From Caulobacteraceae bacterium (lineage in GTDB: Bacteria > Pseudomonadota > Alphaproteobacteria > Caulobacterales > Caulobacteraceae), in NCBI GenBank assembly GCA_027487945.1, contig JAIYCQ010000018.1:111254-175253 (forward strand): a stretch of DNA of 64,000 bases, read 5' to 3'. A program made the translations under genes and the position numbers. Positions 36,058-43,837 of the stretch are shown in pieces (position 1 is the stretch's first letter; each line of letters starts with the position of its first letter). Under the pieces are notes generated by a model that had not been told where the DNA came from, ran no database searches, and saw only the letters and a list, made by a program, of their open reading frames with translations.

Positions 36058-36900
36058 TCAGGCTTCCTGCACCGGTCCGTCGACGTTGCTGTCGCCGAAC
36101 TCCGCGCGCAACGCCCGGGCGATGGCCTCGCCCTCCTGATCATGAGCCAGGGCCTCGGCGGGGCTGAAGGCCGGGCCGGCTTCGGGATCGTAGGGATCGA
36201 CCGCATCATGGAAGTCGTTCTCCCAGGTGCGCAGCCGCTCCGCCAGGACTTCGGGCAGGTGCTCGAAGATGTCGACCGGGTGGCCCGTGTCAGCGTCGAG
36301 CAGCGGCTGGTATCCGTAGCGCCGCACCAGCCGCACGCGTGTCGGGCGCGGCAGGACGACCGGCATGCCGTCGGGCTCCTCCCCGAAGGCGGGCCGGGGC
36401 CCGGGATTCCACATCAGCTGCCGCGCGATCCAGCCGCCCATGGCCAGGGCCGCCGCCGCCAGGGTCGCCTCGCGCCAGCCGATATCCAGCGCAGCAAGGC
36501 GGCCTTCGGCGTTCAGCCACAGCACCATGGCCGTGGCGACAGCCCAGATGAGGGCGGCCCTGGCCACCTGGCGGCGTCCCTGGGCCTCCGACTCGTCCGC
36601 CGGCGGGAAGCGTCTGGCGGCGAAGACCAACCAGCCGGCCTGAAGTCCGAGATTGAGGAGGAACAGCCAGACGGCCCAGCCGCTGAGGAGGACCAGGCTC
36701 AGCCCGCTGACGCCGGTGACCACGGAGGTGGCCGCCAGGATCCGTCGGCGCAGGACATCCTCGGGATCGGGGCGGTCCCGGGTCATCGAGGCGAGGGCCT
36801 GATCCAGCACCGAGTCCAGCGCAACCGCGCGGAGCGCCACGATGCCGCCGAAGACGTAGAAGGCGCCCACGAGACGGGCGGTGATGTCGATTGCGTCCAT
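36058..36900 (-). CDS. Hypothetical membrane protein
   Basis: 280 aa. About four to five hydrophobic segments in residues 5-155 (for example VTGVSGLSLVLLSGWAVWLFLLNLGLQAG), then an acidic soluble C-terminal half ending ALRAEFGDSNVDGPVQEA. The soluble part includes RRYGYQPLLDADTGHPVDIFEHLPEVLAERLRTWENDFHDAVDPYDPEAGPAF, which looks well conserved in type but I do not recognise a named family. Divergent from the crotonase gene. Confidence 0.65.
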   Translation of the reverse strand: MDAIDITARLVGAFYVFGGIVALRAVALDSVLDQALASMTRDRPDPEDVLRRRILAATSVVTGVSGLSLVLLSGWAVWLFLLNLGLQAGWLVFAARRFPPADESEAQGRRQVARAALIWAVATAMVLWLNAEGRLAALDIGWREATLAAAALAMGGWIARQLMWNPGPRPAFGEEPDGMPVVLPRPTRVRLVRRYGYQPLLDADTGHPVDIFEHLPEVLAERLRTWENDFHDAVDPYDPEAGPAFSPAEALAHDQEGEAIARALRAEFGDSNVDGPVQEA

Positions 36901-37000
36901 GGGTCACTCCACCATGCGCCCCGGTCGGCGGCATCCTCCGTTAGGGGGCCTTGGCTTTCCCCGCGTCAAAGGGCGACACTGCGCAAAACGGGAGGACATC

Positions 37001-37873
37001 ATGACTGCTCACGCCGCCATCTCGGCCGCCGACACCCGGTGGAACTGCGTCGAGGTCACCATCGAGGCGGGCGTCGCCCACATCCGCATGACGCGGCCCG
37101 AGGCGATGAACACCATGAACAAGGACTTCTGGCGTGAACTGCCGGCGATCGTGAAGGACATCGACGACAACGCCCGGGCGCGCTGCATCGTCATCTCATC
37201 GACCGGCAGGCACTTCTGCGCCGGCATGGACCTGTCGGTGTTCGCCAATGTCGGCGACCGGGACGGCGCGCCTGTGGATCGCCATGTGGCCGGCGAGAGC
37301 TTCCGCCGTCACGTCCACCACCTGCAGGACACCTTCAGCTGCCTGGACGAGGCGCGCATGCCGGTGATCGCCGCCATCCACGGCGGCTGCATCGGCGGGG
37401 CGGTGGATTTCACCAGCGCCTGCGACATCCGCTACTGCACCGAGGACGCCTTCTTCACGATCATGGAGATCAACATCGGCATGACCGCCGACGTCGGCAC
37501 CTTCCCGCGCCTCTGCAAGCTCATCCCCGAAGGCTGGGTGCGTGAACTGGCCTATACGGGCCGCCGCCTTCCCGCCCAGCGGGCCAAGGAAATCGGCCTG
37601 GTCAACGAGGTGTTCGAAAACCACGAGGCAGTCGTCGCCCACGCCCTGGCCACCGCCCGCGAGATCGCCTCCAAGTCGCCGCTGGCCGTGGCCGGCAGCA
37701 AGGTGATGATCAACTACGCCCGCGACCACACCATCAAGGACGCCCTGGACTACATCGCCCTCTGGCAGGTCGGCATGTTCTCCGGCCCGCACATGGCCGA
37801 GACCTTCGCCGCGAAGCAGGAAGGCCGCGAGCCGGTGTTCCCCGACCTCATGCCCCTGCGTCGCGGGCTCTAG
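37001..37873 (+). CDS. Enoyl-CoA hydratase/isomerase family protein (crotonase)
   Basis: 290 aa. Crotonase fold with oxyanion-hole segments STGRHFCAGMDLSVFAN (about residues 66-82) and AAIHGGCIGGAVDFTSACDIRYCTEDAFFTIMEINIGMTADVGTFPRL (about 124-171). The GMTADVGTF stretch with Asp resembles delta(3,5)-delta(2,4)-dienoyl-CoA isomerases more than classic hydratases. Start ATG 37001 has a strong GGGAGGACATC ribosome site. Monocistronic. Confidence 0.87.
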   Translation: MTAHAAISAADTRWNCVEVTIEAGVAHIRMTRPEAMNTMNKDFWRELPAIVKDIDDNARARCIVISSTGRHFCAGMDLSVFANVGDRDGAPVDRHVAGESFRRHVHHLQDTFSCLDEARMPVIAAIHGGCIGGAVDFTSACDIRYCTEDAFFTIMEINIGMTADVGTFPRLCKLIPEGWVRELAYTGRRLPAQRAKEIGLVNEVFENHEAVVAHALATAREIASKSPLAVAGSKVMINYARDHTIKDALDYIALWQVGMFSGPHMAETFAAKQEGREPVFPDLMPLRRGL

Positions 37874-37893
37874 CCGCCGGCGGGATCAGAAGG

Positions 37894-38598
37894 CTAGCGC
37901 CAGGCCGCCGACCGGGCGCCGCGCTCGGCGGCGGCGTCCACCGGCGCGCCCAGGCCGAGCGCCCGGACCGCCGACTCCATAACCGGAGACGGCGTCAGGG
38001 CGCCCACCTCGGTCATCACCAGCCGCCAGCCGTCGGCCGTGCGGCAGGCGACCCCGGAGATCCGGCTCTCGCCGGCGAAGGTGCGGCACCAGACGCCGCT
38101 CTGGCTACGGTAGGTGCCCAGCAGCCGCACCGGCGCGCCGGGCTTCTGGTCCGGCGCGAGGCCCTGTTCGAGCGTCGCGGCGAGCAGACCGCGCGCCTGC
38201 AGCTTGCCGTCGATGAGGTCATTGGTCGGACGGGGCGCGAAGATGCCGATGGCGATGCCCAGCACGAGGCCGGCGGCCAGGGCGGCCCACCGTGGGTCAA
38301 CCGGCTTGCGCGCGACCGGCGCGGCGGCCCGCGGGCTCGGAGGCGGCGGCGCCTCGCGGGTCCGGCGCGCATCGGCAAGCGACACGACCGGCGCGGCCGA
38401 CTTGTCGCCGGCGCCCCCCCTGGCCTTCCGACCGCCCGAGGTGATGGCGTTCTGGATCATGGCGCCGACCTCGCGGTGGCGTTGCAGGCGTTCGGCGACC
38501 GAGGGATCACTGGCGATCGCCGCCTCGACGGCCGCGAGATCCTGCCCGGACAGCTTGCCGCCGATGTAGGCGATCAGCATCTCATCGGTGACGATCAT
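37894..38598 (-). CDS. Anti-sigma-factor-like membrane protein without a zinc motif
   Basis: 234 aa. N-terminal helical segment MIVTDEMLIAYIGGKLSGQDLAAVEAAIASDPSVAERLQRH resembles anti-sigma N-termini (zf-HC2-like) but lacks the HxxxCxxC zinc ligands. A Pro/Ala linker leads to one membrane helix (RWAALAAGLVLGIAIGIFA, about residues 112-130) and a periplasmic domain with two cysteines (VWCRTFAGE, GVACRTADGW). No sigma factor gene is adjacent. ATG 38598; a 13-residue upstream extension is possible but unsupported. Confidence 0.65.
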   Translation of the reverse strand: MIVTDEMLIAYIGGKLSGQDLAAVEAAIASDPSVAERLQRHREVGAMIQNAITSGGRKARGGAGDKSAAPVVSLADARRTREAPPPPSPRAAAPVARKPVDPRWAALAAGLVLGIAIGIFAPRPTNDLIDGKLQARGLLAATLEQGLAPDQKPGAPVRLLGTYRSQSGVWCRTFAGESRISGVACRTADGWRLVMTEVGALTPSPVMESAVRALGLGAPVDAAAERGARSAAWR

Positions 38599-38685
38599 GA
38601 GGGGCACTCCGGCGAAGGGGCGGACAGGCGTGAGCAATCTGCCCCAAGGGGACGGGCGCGCAAAGCGTCCGCACGTCTCCGGGGA

Positions 38686-39903
38686 TCAGGTCTGGAGTTC
38701 GGCGTCGCGAAGATCGGCGTCCTGGAGTCGGGCGCCGGCGAGGTCGGCCTCGAGAAAGCGGGCCTTCTGGGCGTGGGCGCCGCGCAGGTCGGCCCCGCGC
38801 AGGACGGCCCGGGTCAGGTCGGTCCGGATGAACCGCCCCTCGGCGATCATCAGCGGGCCGAGCCGGGCGTCGCGCAGGTCGGCCTTGTTCAGCTGGGCCC
38901 CCGCGAGCTTGGCGCCGCGCAGGTCGGCGCCCTTGAGGATGGCGCTGCGCAGGTCGGCCCCGGTCAGATCGGCCCCCTGCAGCTCGGCGCCGGTCAGGTT
39001 CATGCCGAAAAACACCGACCGCGGCGCGACGAGGCCGGTCATCCGGCGTCCGCGCAGTTGCCGCAGCGCGCGGAAGTCGACGCGGGAGACCTTCATGACG
39101 GCGCCCTCGGCCCCATCCGACTCACAGAACCGTTCGTGCTCGCGCAGCAGGTCCTGCAGGGGCACGTCGTCGACATAGATGATGGCCGGGGGGGCCTTCA
39201 GGACATCGGTCAGGTCGGCCCGGTCGAAGTTGGCGTCGTCCATCTTGACGCCGACCAGCACTGCCTGCCGCAGCGAGGCGCCGGACAGGTCGCTGCCGAA
39301 AAGGTCCGCGCCCGACAGGTCGGCGCCGTCCAGCACCGCATTGACCAGCTTCGCCCCGGCCAGACAGGCGCCGTGCAGGTTGGCGTCGGTGAAGTCCGCC
39401 GCCAGGGCGTGGGCGCCGGACAGCTGCGCGCCCGAAAGGTTGGCCCCTTCCAACACGGCGTAGTCGAGCTCTCCGGGCTTGCGCTCATGTTTCAGGATCC
39501 GCCAGCCGCTGCCGGACCCCTGCATCGCGATCAGGCCCTCGCGCAGATCACAGCCGGCCAGATTGGCGCCGCCCAGGTTCGCCCCGCGCAGGCAGGCGCC
39601 GCGCAGATCGGCGGCGGTCAGATCGGCGTCACGCAGGTCCGCCTCGCGCAGGTCGCAGCCGAACATGGTCACCCGCTTGAGCGAAGCGCCCTTCAGGCTG
39701 GCGCCGTGGAACCAGGCGCCGGTCAGTTCGGCCTCGGTCAGGTCGACGCCGTCGAACATCATGTTCGACAGATCGACGTAGGAGAGATTGGCGCGTTTGC
39801 CGCCGTTGCGCCCGTCCAGATAGCGCGCGTGCGCCTCCAGCGCCGCCTTCACGGCGCTGAAGTCGAGATGACGGATCAAACTGGGCGCGGCGGCGGCGGA
39901 CAT
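38686..39903 (-). CDS. Pentapeptide-repeat protein
   Basis: 405 aa. A(D/N)LxxA-type pentapeptide repeats form three blocks at about residues 38-120, 148-232 and 300-405. They are interrupted by two non-repeat linkers (121-147 with SGSGWRILKHERK, and 233-297). Each block would fold as a right-handed quadrilateral beta-helix. Some family members mimic DNA and protect gyrase (Qnr, MfpA), but most are uncharacterised. The repeats force a long open frame on the opposite strand, which is not a gene. Confidence 0.85.
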   Translation of the reverse strand: MSAAAAPSLIRHLDFSAVKAALEAHARYLDGRNGGKRANLSYVDLSNMMFDGVDLTEAELTGAWFHGASLKGASLKRVTMFGCDLREADLRDADLTAADLRGACLRGANLGGANLAGCDLREGLIAMQGSGSGWRILKHERKPGELDYAVLEGANLSGAQLSGAHALAADFTDANLHGACLAGAKLVNAVLDGADLSGADLFGSDLSGASLRQAVLVGVKMDDANFDRADLTDVLKAPPAIIYVDDVPLQDLLREHERFCESDGAEGAVMKVSRVDFRALRQLRGRRMTGLVAPRSVFFGMNLTGAELQGADLTGADLRSAILKGADLRGAKLAGAQLNKADLRDARLGPLMIAEGRFIRTDLTRAVLRGADLRGAHAQKARFLEADLAGARLQDADLRDAELQT

Positions 39904-39979
39904 GCAGGCAGGGTTCCGAACCTGCGTAGTTTTGCCGCAGCAGCCTTAATGGAAGGTGTGAAAATCGCGACGGGCGGCG

Positions 39980-40942
39980 TCAGAGCCAGCCCTTCCTCCG
40001 GAACCACCACAGGGCGACCACCATCGTCCCGATCATGGCGACCAGGGCCAGCGGATAGCCGCCCACCCAGCGCAGTTCGGGCATGTGCTCGAAGTTCATG
40101 CCGTAGATCGAGCCGATCAGGGTCGGCGGCATCAGCACCACGGCCCAGACCGAAAACACCTTCATGATCTCGTTCTGATCGGTGTTGATGAGGGCGGTGG
40201 CGGAGTCGAGCAGGAAGGTCAGGTTCTCGGTCAGGTAGGCCGAGTGGTCGGTCAGCGACTGGATGTCCCGCTGCAGGGAGCGCAAACGTTCGCGATTGTC
40301 CCTGAGGCTGGCGATTTCCTCGGCGAGCGACGCGAAGGAGACCAGGCGGGCCAGGCTGACGAGGCTGCTGCGGGCCTTGGCCGTGATCGCCTGGCTGCGG
40401 CCGAGCCGCCGCAGGATGGGTTTGAAGGCGCCCTTGCGGTCCCGGCTGAAGATCTCACCCGAGATCTTGTCGACGTCGTCCGAAGCCGTCTCGAGGATGT
40501 CCGCCAGCCGGTCGACCAGCGCGTCGAGCAGCCCGAGGAAGGCGCTGGTGCCGCCGGTGCAGAAATCGCCGTCGCGGCTGGCCTGGGCGACATAGGCCAC
40601 GAAGGCGCGGGGCTCGACATAGCGGATGGTGGCCAGTTTGCCGCCGGCCAGCACGAAGGTGATCGGCGCCAGGGCCGGGTCCTCGCCGTCGGCGCCCACC
40701 AGCACGAAGGCGGTCATGAAGTGCGCGCCGTCCTCCTGGTAGAGCCGGGACGAGACCTCGATCTCGGCCATCTCCTCGCGGGTCGGCAACTGGACGCCCA
40801 GCGCCTTCTCGGCAGCGATCTCCTCGGCGCGGGTGGGAGTGGCGAGATCGACCCAGGCGGTATCCGACGGCAGCGTCCAGTCGGGGTCGCTTTCGTCCAC
40901 CTCGTGGAGACCGCCGTCCCCGCTGCGAAGCACCCTGAGCAT
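39980..40942 (-). CDS. corA: CorA-family magnesium/cobalt transporter
   Basis: 320 aa. Soluble N-terminal domain of about 255 residues with a long helix, then two C-terminal membrane helices. The selectivity motif GMN is present in IGSIYGMNFEHMPELRW, followed by a second helix and the basic tail WWFRRKGWL. SLRDNRERLRSLQRDIQSL is the stalk helix. CorA forms pentameric Mg2+ channels in the inner membrane. Confidence 0.93.
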   Translation of the reverse strand: MLRVLRSGDGGLHEVDESDPDWTLPSDTAWVDLATPTRAEEIAAEKALGVQLPTREEMAEIEVSSRLYQEDGAHFMTAFVLVGADGEDPALAPITFVLAGGKLATIRYVEPRAFVAYVAQASRDGDFCTGGTSAFLGLLDALVDRLADILETASDDVDKISGEIFSRDRKGAFKPILRRLGRSQAITAKARSSLVSLARLVSFASLAEEIASLRDNRERLRSLQRDIQSLTDHSAYLTENLTFLLDSATALINTDQNEIMKVFSVWAVVLMPPTLIGSIYGMNFEHMPELRWVGGYPLALVAMIGTMVVALWWFRRKGWL

Positions 40943-41010
40943 AGGCGTGCGTACCTCCCGGTCAGGAGACCGGAATGGCGTGGCCCGGGCCCGGCGTCAA
41001 TGCGCCGGGG

Positions 41011-41694
41011 TCAGTCCTGCTGGTCGGTCTGGCCCTGACCGGTGGCCGCCGCGATCAGGGCGGCGATGCGGTCGGTGGCGTCGGCGGCCTGGTTCACAAC
41101 GCCCAGGGGCGAGGGCAGCGGGCCGATGCCGCCGGCGGTCTGGTTGGCTGCGGCGCGGGCCATCGTCACGCCCTGTGCCGACCAGAAGCGCGGGTCGGTC
41201 TGGGCCAGACGCTGGGCCTGGGCGTTCTGGTAGATGAAGCCGTGGGTCGGATAGACCGAGGTTCCGAGGTCGCGGATCGGGTCGTACCAGACCTTGACCA
41301 GTGACCAGTCGCCGAGCGGCGACACGTCGATGACGGTGACATCGGTCTCGATCTGACCACGCGCGCCGCCGATGCGGGACCAGTTGGCGTGGGTGATCTG
41401 GATGACGCGGTCGGTCACGAGGCGGCTGACGACGGCCACGTGGCCCAGCTGCATCTTGCCGGTCGGCTTGAAGGTCAGGACCGCGCCGGTGCGCGGCATA
41501 CGGCCGGTCTCGTACTTGCCGCCCGCCTGTCCCCACCAGGTCCGGGCGTCGCCGTAGATCTGGATGCCGGACAGCAGGCGCGCGAAGGGCACGCATTGCC
41601 AGTAAAGATCCGCCATGGCGTTAGCCGTGGGCGTAAGGCTGATCACCGTTGCGGCGGCCAGGGAACCAAGGATGGTTCTGGTCCGTTGACGCAT
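41011..41694 (-). CDS. Secreted CHAP-domain amidase/peptidase-like protein
   Basis: 227 aa. Signal peptide MRQRTRTILGSLAAATVISLTPTANA. The mature start LYWQCVPFARLLSGIQIYGDARTWWGQA carries the catalytic Cys, and LGHVAVVSRLVTDRVIQITHANW carries the catalytic His, as in CHAP (NlpC/P60-type) peptidoglycan amidases. The C-terminal 70 residues are Ala/Gln-rich and lack a known domain. Likely acts on cell wall in the periplasm. Confidence 0.86.
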   Translation of the reverse strand: MRQRTRTILGSLAAATVISLTPTANAMADLYWQCVPFARLLSGIQIYGDARTWWGQAGGKYETGRMPRTGAVLTFKPTGKMQLGHVAVVSRLVTDRVIQITHANWSRIGGARGQIETDVTVIDVSPLGDWSLVKVWYDPIRDLGTSVYPTHGFIYQNAQAQRLAQTDPRFWSAQGVTMARAAANQTAGGIGPLPSPLGVVNQAADATDRIAALIAAATGQGQTDQQD

Positions 41695-41763
41695 CAGGAG
41701 CGCTCCCCCGTGGTACCGAAGTTCAGGGGATACTCATCTCACGCACGAATGAAAAGAGTCTTT

Positions 41764-42861
41764 TCACCCTGTCGCCGCGGCGTGTCGCCGCGCGCGCCAT
41801 GAGTCGGCCCACAGTTTCATCCGCGTGCGGGCCGGTTTCTCGATCAGATGATATGACGCGGCCGACAGTGGAACCACGCTGACGAGGAAGATTATCCACA
41901 GGCCGAGGGGCAGCTTTTCAGTCGGTAGATTCAAGACCTTGGCCGCAGCATTCACGAAGATGATCTTCCAGGGCACACAGATCATGTAGGTCGAGTAGCT
42001 GATCTCACCGAGATAAACCAACGCGGGGCGCGAGCCGAAGGTCGAACCATGCTGGGCGAGGCCGGCGAGGCACAGGATAAGCCCACCAAAGCCGATGACG
42101 CTCAGGGTGTCCGGCGCCCCGGCCGCCGCCGCGATGAGCATGCCGGCGCCGCAAAATGCGGCGCCCAGCGCCGCCGCCGACAGGCTGCGGACGGCGCCAG
42201 AGCGCCACAGGGCGTGCATGGCGCAGCCCAGCATGAAGCAGGGAACGATTCGAAGGGCGCCCCAGTTGATCGTCGCCTGGGTCAGCGAAAACCCGGCCAG
42301 CTGCTGGAACACCGCATAGAGCGCCGCGATGGACCCGACGACCAGACCGGTGAAGAGCCAGGGCCGGCTGCGCAGCCTCCAGGCCGCCCAGGCCGAGACA
42401 GGGAAGGTCAGATAGGCGAACCATTCGGCCGAAATCGACCAGGACGGATGGTTGAACGCGGCCTGCGGGGCCAGACCCCAGGCCTGCAGCAGCAGGACAT
42501 TGGCCGGCAGCGACTCCCAGCTCAGGATACCGGCGTCGACCGCGAAGCCTGCCGCGCCGGCGCCGACCCCCAGCGCGATCATGCCCAGCAGCGTCGCCAG
42601 ATGCAGCGGATAGACCCGCGCCAGCCGGTTCCACAGAAAATCGCCGTACCGGAAGCGCCCCTCCCCGAAGGCGCTCAGGTACACATGGCAGAGGATGAAG
42701 CCCGAGAGGGTGAAGAACAGCTCGACGCCCAGATAGCCCTTCTCGACCAGGGTCGGGGTGAAGCTGACGTCGAGCTTGGGCCAATAGTGAAACAGGACGA
42801 CCCAGATCGCCGCGAAGAAACGCAGAGCCGTAAGCGGCCTGATGTTGGCGGCGTCCTGCAT
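41764..42861 (-). CDS. Membrane acyltransferase (acyltransferase 3 family)
   Basis: 365 aa, about 10 membrane helices. RPLTALRFFAAIWVVLFHYWPKL carries the conserved R...H near the N-terminus, and FFTLSGFILCHVYL, FLWNRLARVYPLHLATL and HPSWSISAEWFAYL are family markers. These enzymes O-acylate sugars of surface polysaccharides, antibiotics or peptidoglycan. Substrate unknown. Divergent from terC. Confidence 0.9.
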   Translation of the reverse strand: MQDAANIRPLTALRFFAAIWVVLFHYWPKLDVSFTPTLVEKGYLGVELFFTLSGFILCHVYLSAFGEGRFRYGDFLWNRLARVYPLHLATLLGMIALGVGAGAAGFAVDAGILSWESLPANVLLLQAWGLAPQAAFNHPSWSISAEWFAYLTFPVSAWAAWRLRSRPWLFTGLVVGSIAALYAVFQQLAGFSLTQATINWGALRIVPCFMLGCAMHALWRSGAVRSLSAAALGAAFCGAGMLIAAAAGAPDTLSVIGFGGLILCLAGLAQHGSTFGSRPALVYLGEISYSTYMICVPWKIIFVNAAAKVLNLPTEKLPLGLWIIFLVSVVPLSAASYHLIEKPARTRMKLWADSWRARRHAAATG

Positions 42862-42904
42862 GACGGTCTCCTGTTCCGGCCCCCGCGGGTAGATTATTCC
42901 GCAG

Positions 42905-42938
42905 GTTGCCGGTTCAATCCGGCTCGCAACGCGCTAGA
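42905..42938 (+). promoter_or_regulatory. Candidate terC promoter with upstream hairpin
   Basis: GCTAGA at 42933-42938 fits a Caulobacter-type -10 and lies 45 bp before the terC ATG. It is preceded by a dyad GTTGC...GCAAC (42905-42930) with an inner GCCGG/CCGGC. Confidence 0.35.
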
Positions 42939-42982
42939 TAGGCGCAACCGGGTTCACCAGACGTGAAAGGCCACACTCGCTC

Positions 42983-43801
42983 ATGGACGCTCTTCTTCAA
43001 CTCGCCGCTGATCCGGCCGTCTGGGCGGCGTTGATCACCCTGGTGATCATGGAAGTCGTGCTCGGCATCGACAACCTGGTCTTCATCTCGATCCTGTCGA
43101 ACAAGCTGCCGGCCGAGCAGCGCCAGAAGGCGCGCCGCATCGGCATTTCGCTGGCGCTGATCATGCGCATCGCGCTGCTGTTCTCGATCACCTGGATCGT
43201 CGGCCTGACCGCGCCGGTCTTCAACCTCGGCATCACGGGTCCGGTCGGCGAGCACGGGGAACCGAGCTTCGAGACGATGTTCTCCTGGCGCGACCTGATC
43301 CTGATCGCCGGCGGCCTCTTCCTGCTGTGGAAGGCGACCAAGGAGATCCACCACAGCGTCGATCCGGCCCCGACCGGCGACGTTCTGGATACCAAGAACG
43401 TGGTGATCTCCAACTTCGGTTCGGCGATCTTCCAGATCATCCTGCTGGACCTGGTCTTCTCGGTGGACTCGATCCTGACCGCCGTGGGCATGACCGACCA
43501 CCTGCCGGTGATGATCATCGCCGTCATCGCGGCGGTGACCGTGATGATGCTGGCCGCCGACCCGCTGGCCAACTTCATCAACGACAACCCCACGGTGGTC
43601 ATGCTGGCCCTCGGCTTCCTGCTGATGATCGGCGCGGTGCTGATCGCCGACGGCTTCGGAGTCCATGTGCCCAAGGGCTACATCTATGCGGCCATGGCCT
43701 TCGCGGGCCTCGTCGAGGGGCTGAACATGGCCTCGCGGAACGCCGCCAGGAAGAAGGCCGCCAAGCAAGCAGACGCCGCGGACAGCGCGCAGGCGCACTA
43801 G
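42983..43801 (+). CDS. TerC-family integral membrane protein
   Basis: 272 aa, about seven membrane helices. Signature acidic motifs are [20 protein letters not shown] (about residues 25-44) and [17 protein letters not shown] (about 154-170). TerC relatives load manganese onto exported proteins or remove metal; despite the name, tellurite resistance is not implied. C-terminus is Lys/Ala-rich. Convergent with priA, sharing a 12-bp hairpin. Confidence 0.92.
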   Translation: MDALLQLAADPAVWAALITLVIMEVVLGIDNLVFISILSNKLPAEQRQKARRIGISLALIMRIALLFSITWIVGLTAPVFNLGITGPVGEHGEPSFETMFSWRDLILIAGGLFLLWKATKEIHHSVDPAPTGDVLDTKNVVISNFGSAIFQIILLDLVFSVDSILTAVGMTDHLPVMIIAVIAAVTVMMLAADPLANFINDNPTVVMLALGFLLMIGAVLIADGFGVHVPKGYIYAAMAFAGLVEGLNMASRNAARKKAAKQADAADSAQAH

Positions 43802-43809
43802 CCGCGCCA

Positions 43810-43837
43810 CGACCCCTACAGAAAGCTGTAGGGGTCG
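43810..43837. terminator. Perfect 12-bp hairpin at the terC/priA convergence
   Basis: CGACCCCTACAG (43810-43821), loop AAAG, CTGTAGGGGTCG (43826-43837). The stem is perfect and overlaps the last codons and stop of priA. There is no T-run on either side. It is placed to act as a two-way terminator or RNA 3'-end stabiliser. Confidence 0.55.

Noticed and set aside
38476..40167. 563-codon plus-strand open frame opposite the pentapeptide-repeat gene
   Set aside because: It mirrors the repeat periodicity of the minus-strand gene and has no recognisable domain; the minus-strand protein has clear A(D/N)LxxA repeats.
42905..42930. T-arm-like GCCGGTTCAATCCGGC suggesting a tRNA
   Set aside because: The loop has six bases, not seven, and no acceptor, D or anticodon arm can be drawn around it.
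42983..43801. Tellurite resistance function for the TerC gene
   Set aside because: The ter operon partners are absent; TerC-family proteins are mostly metal-handling membrane proteins.
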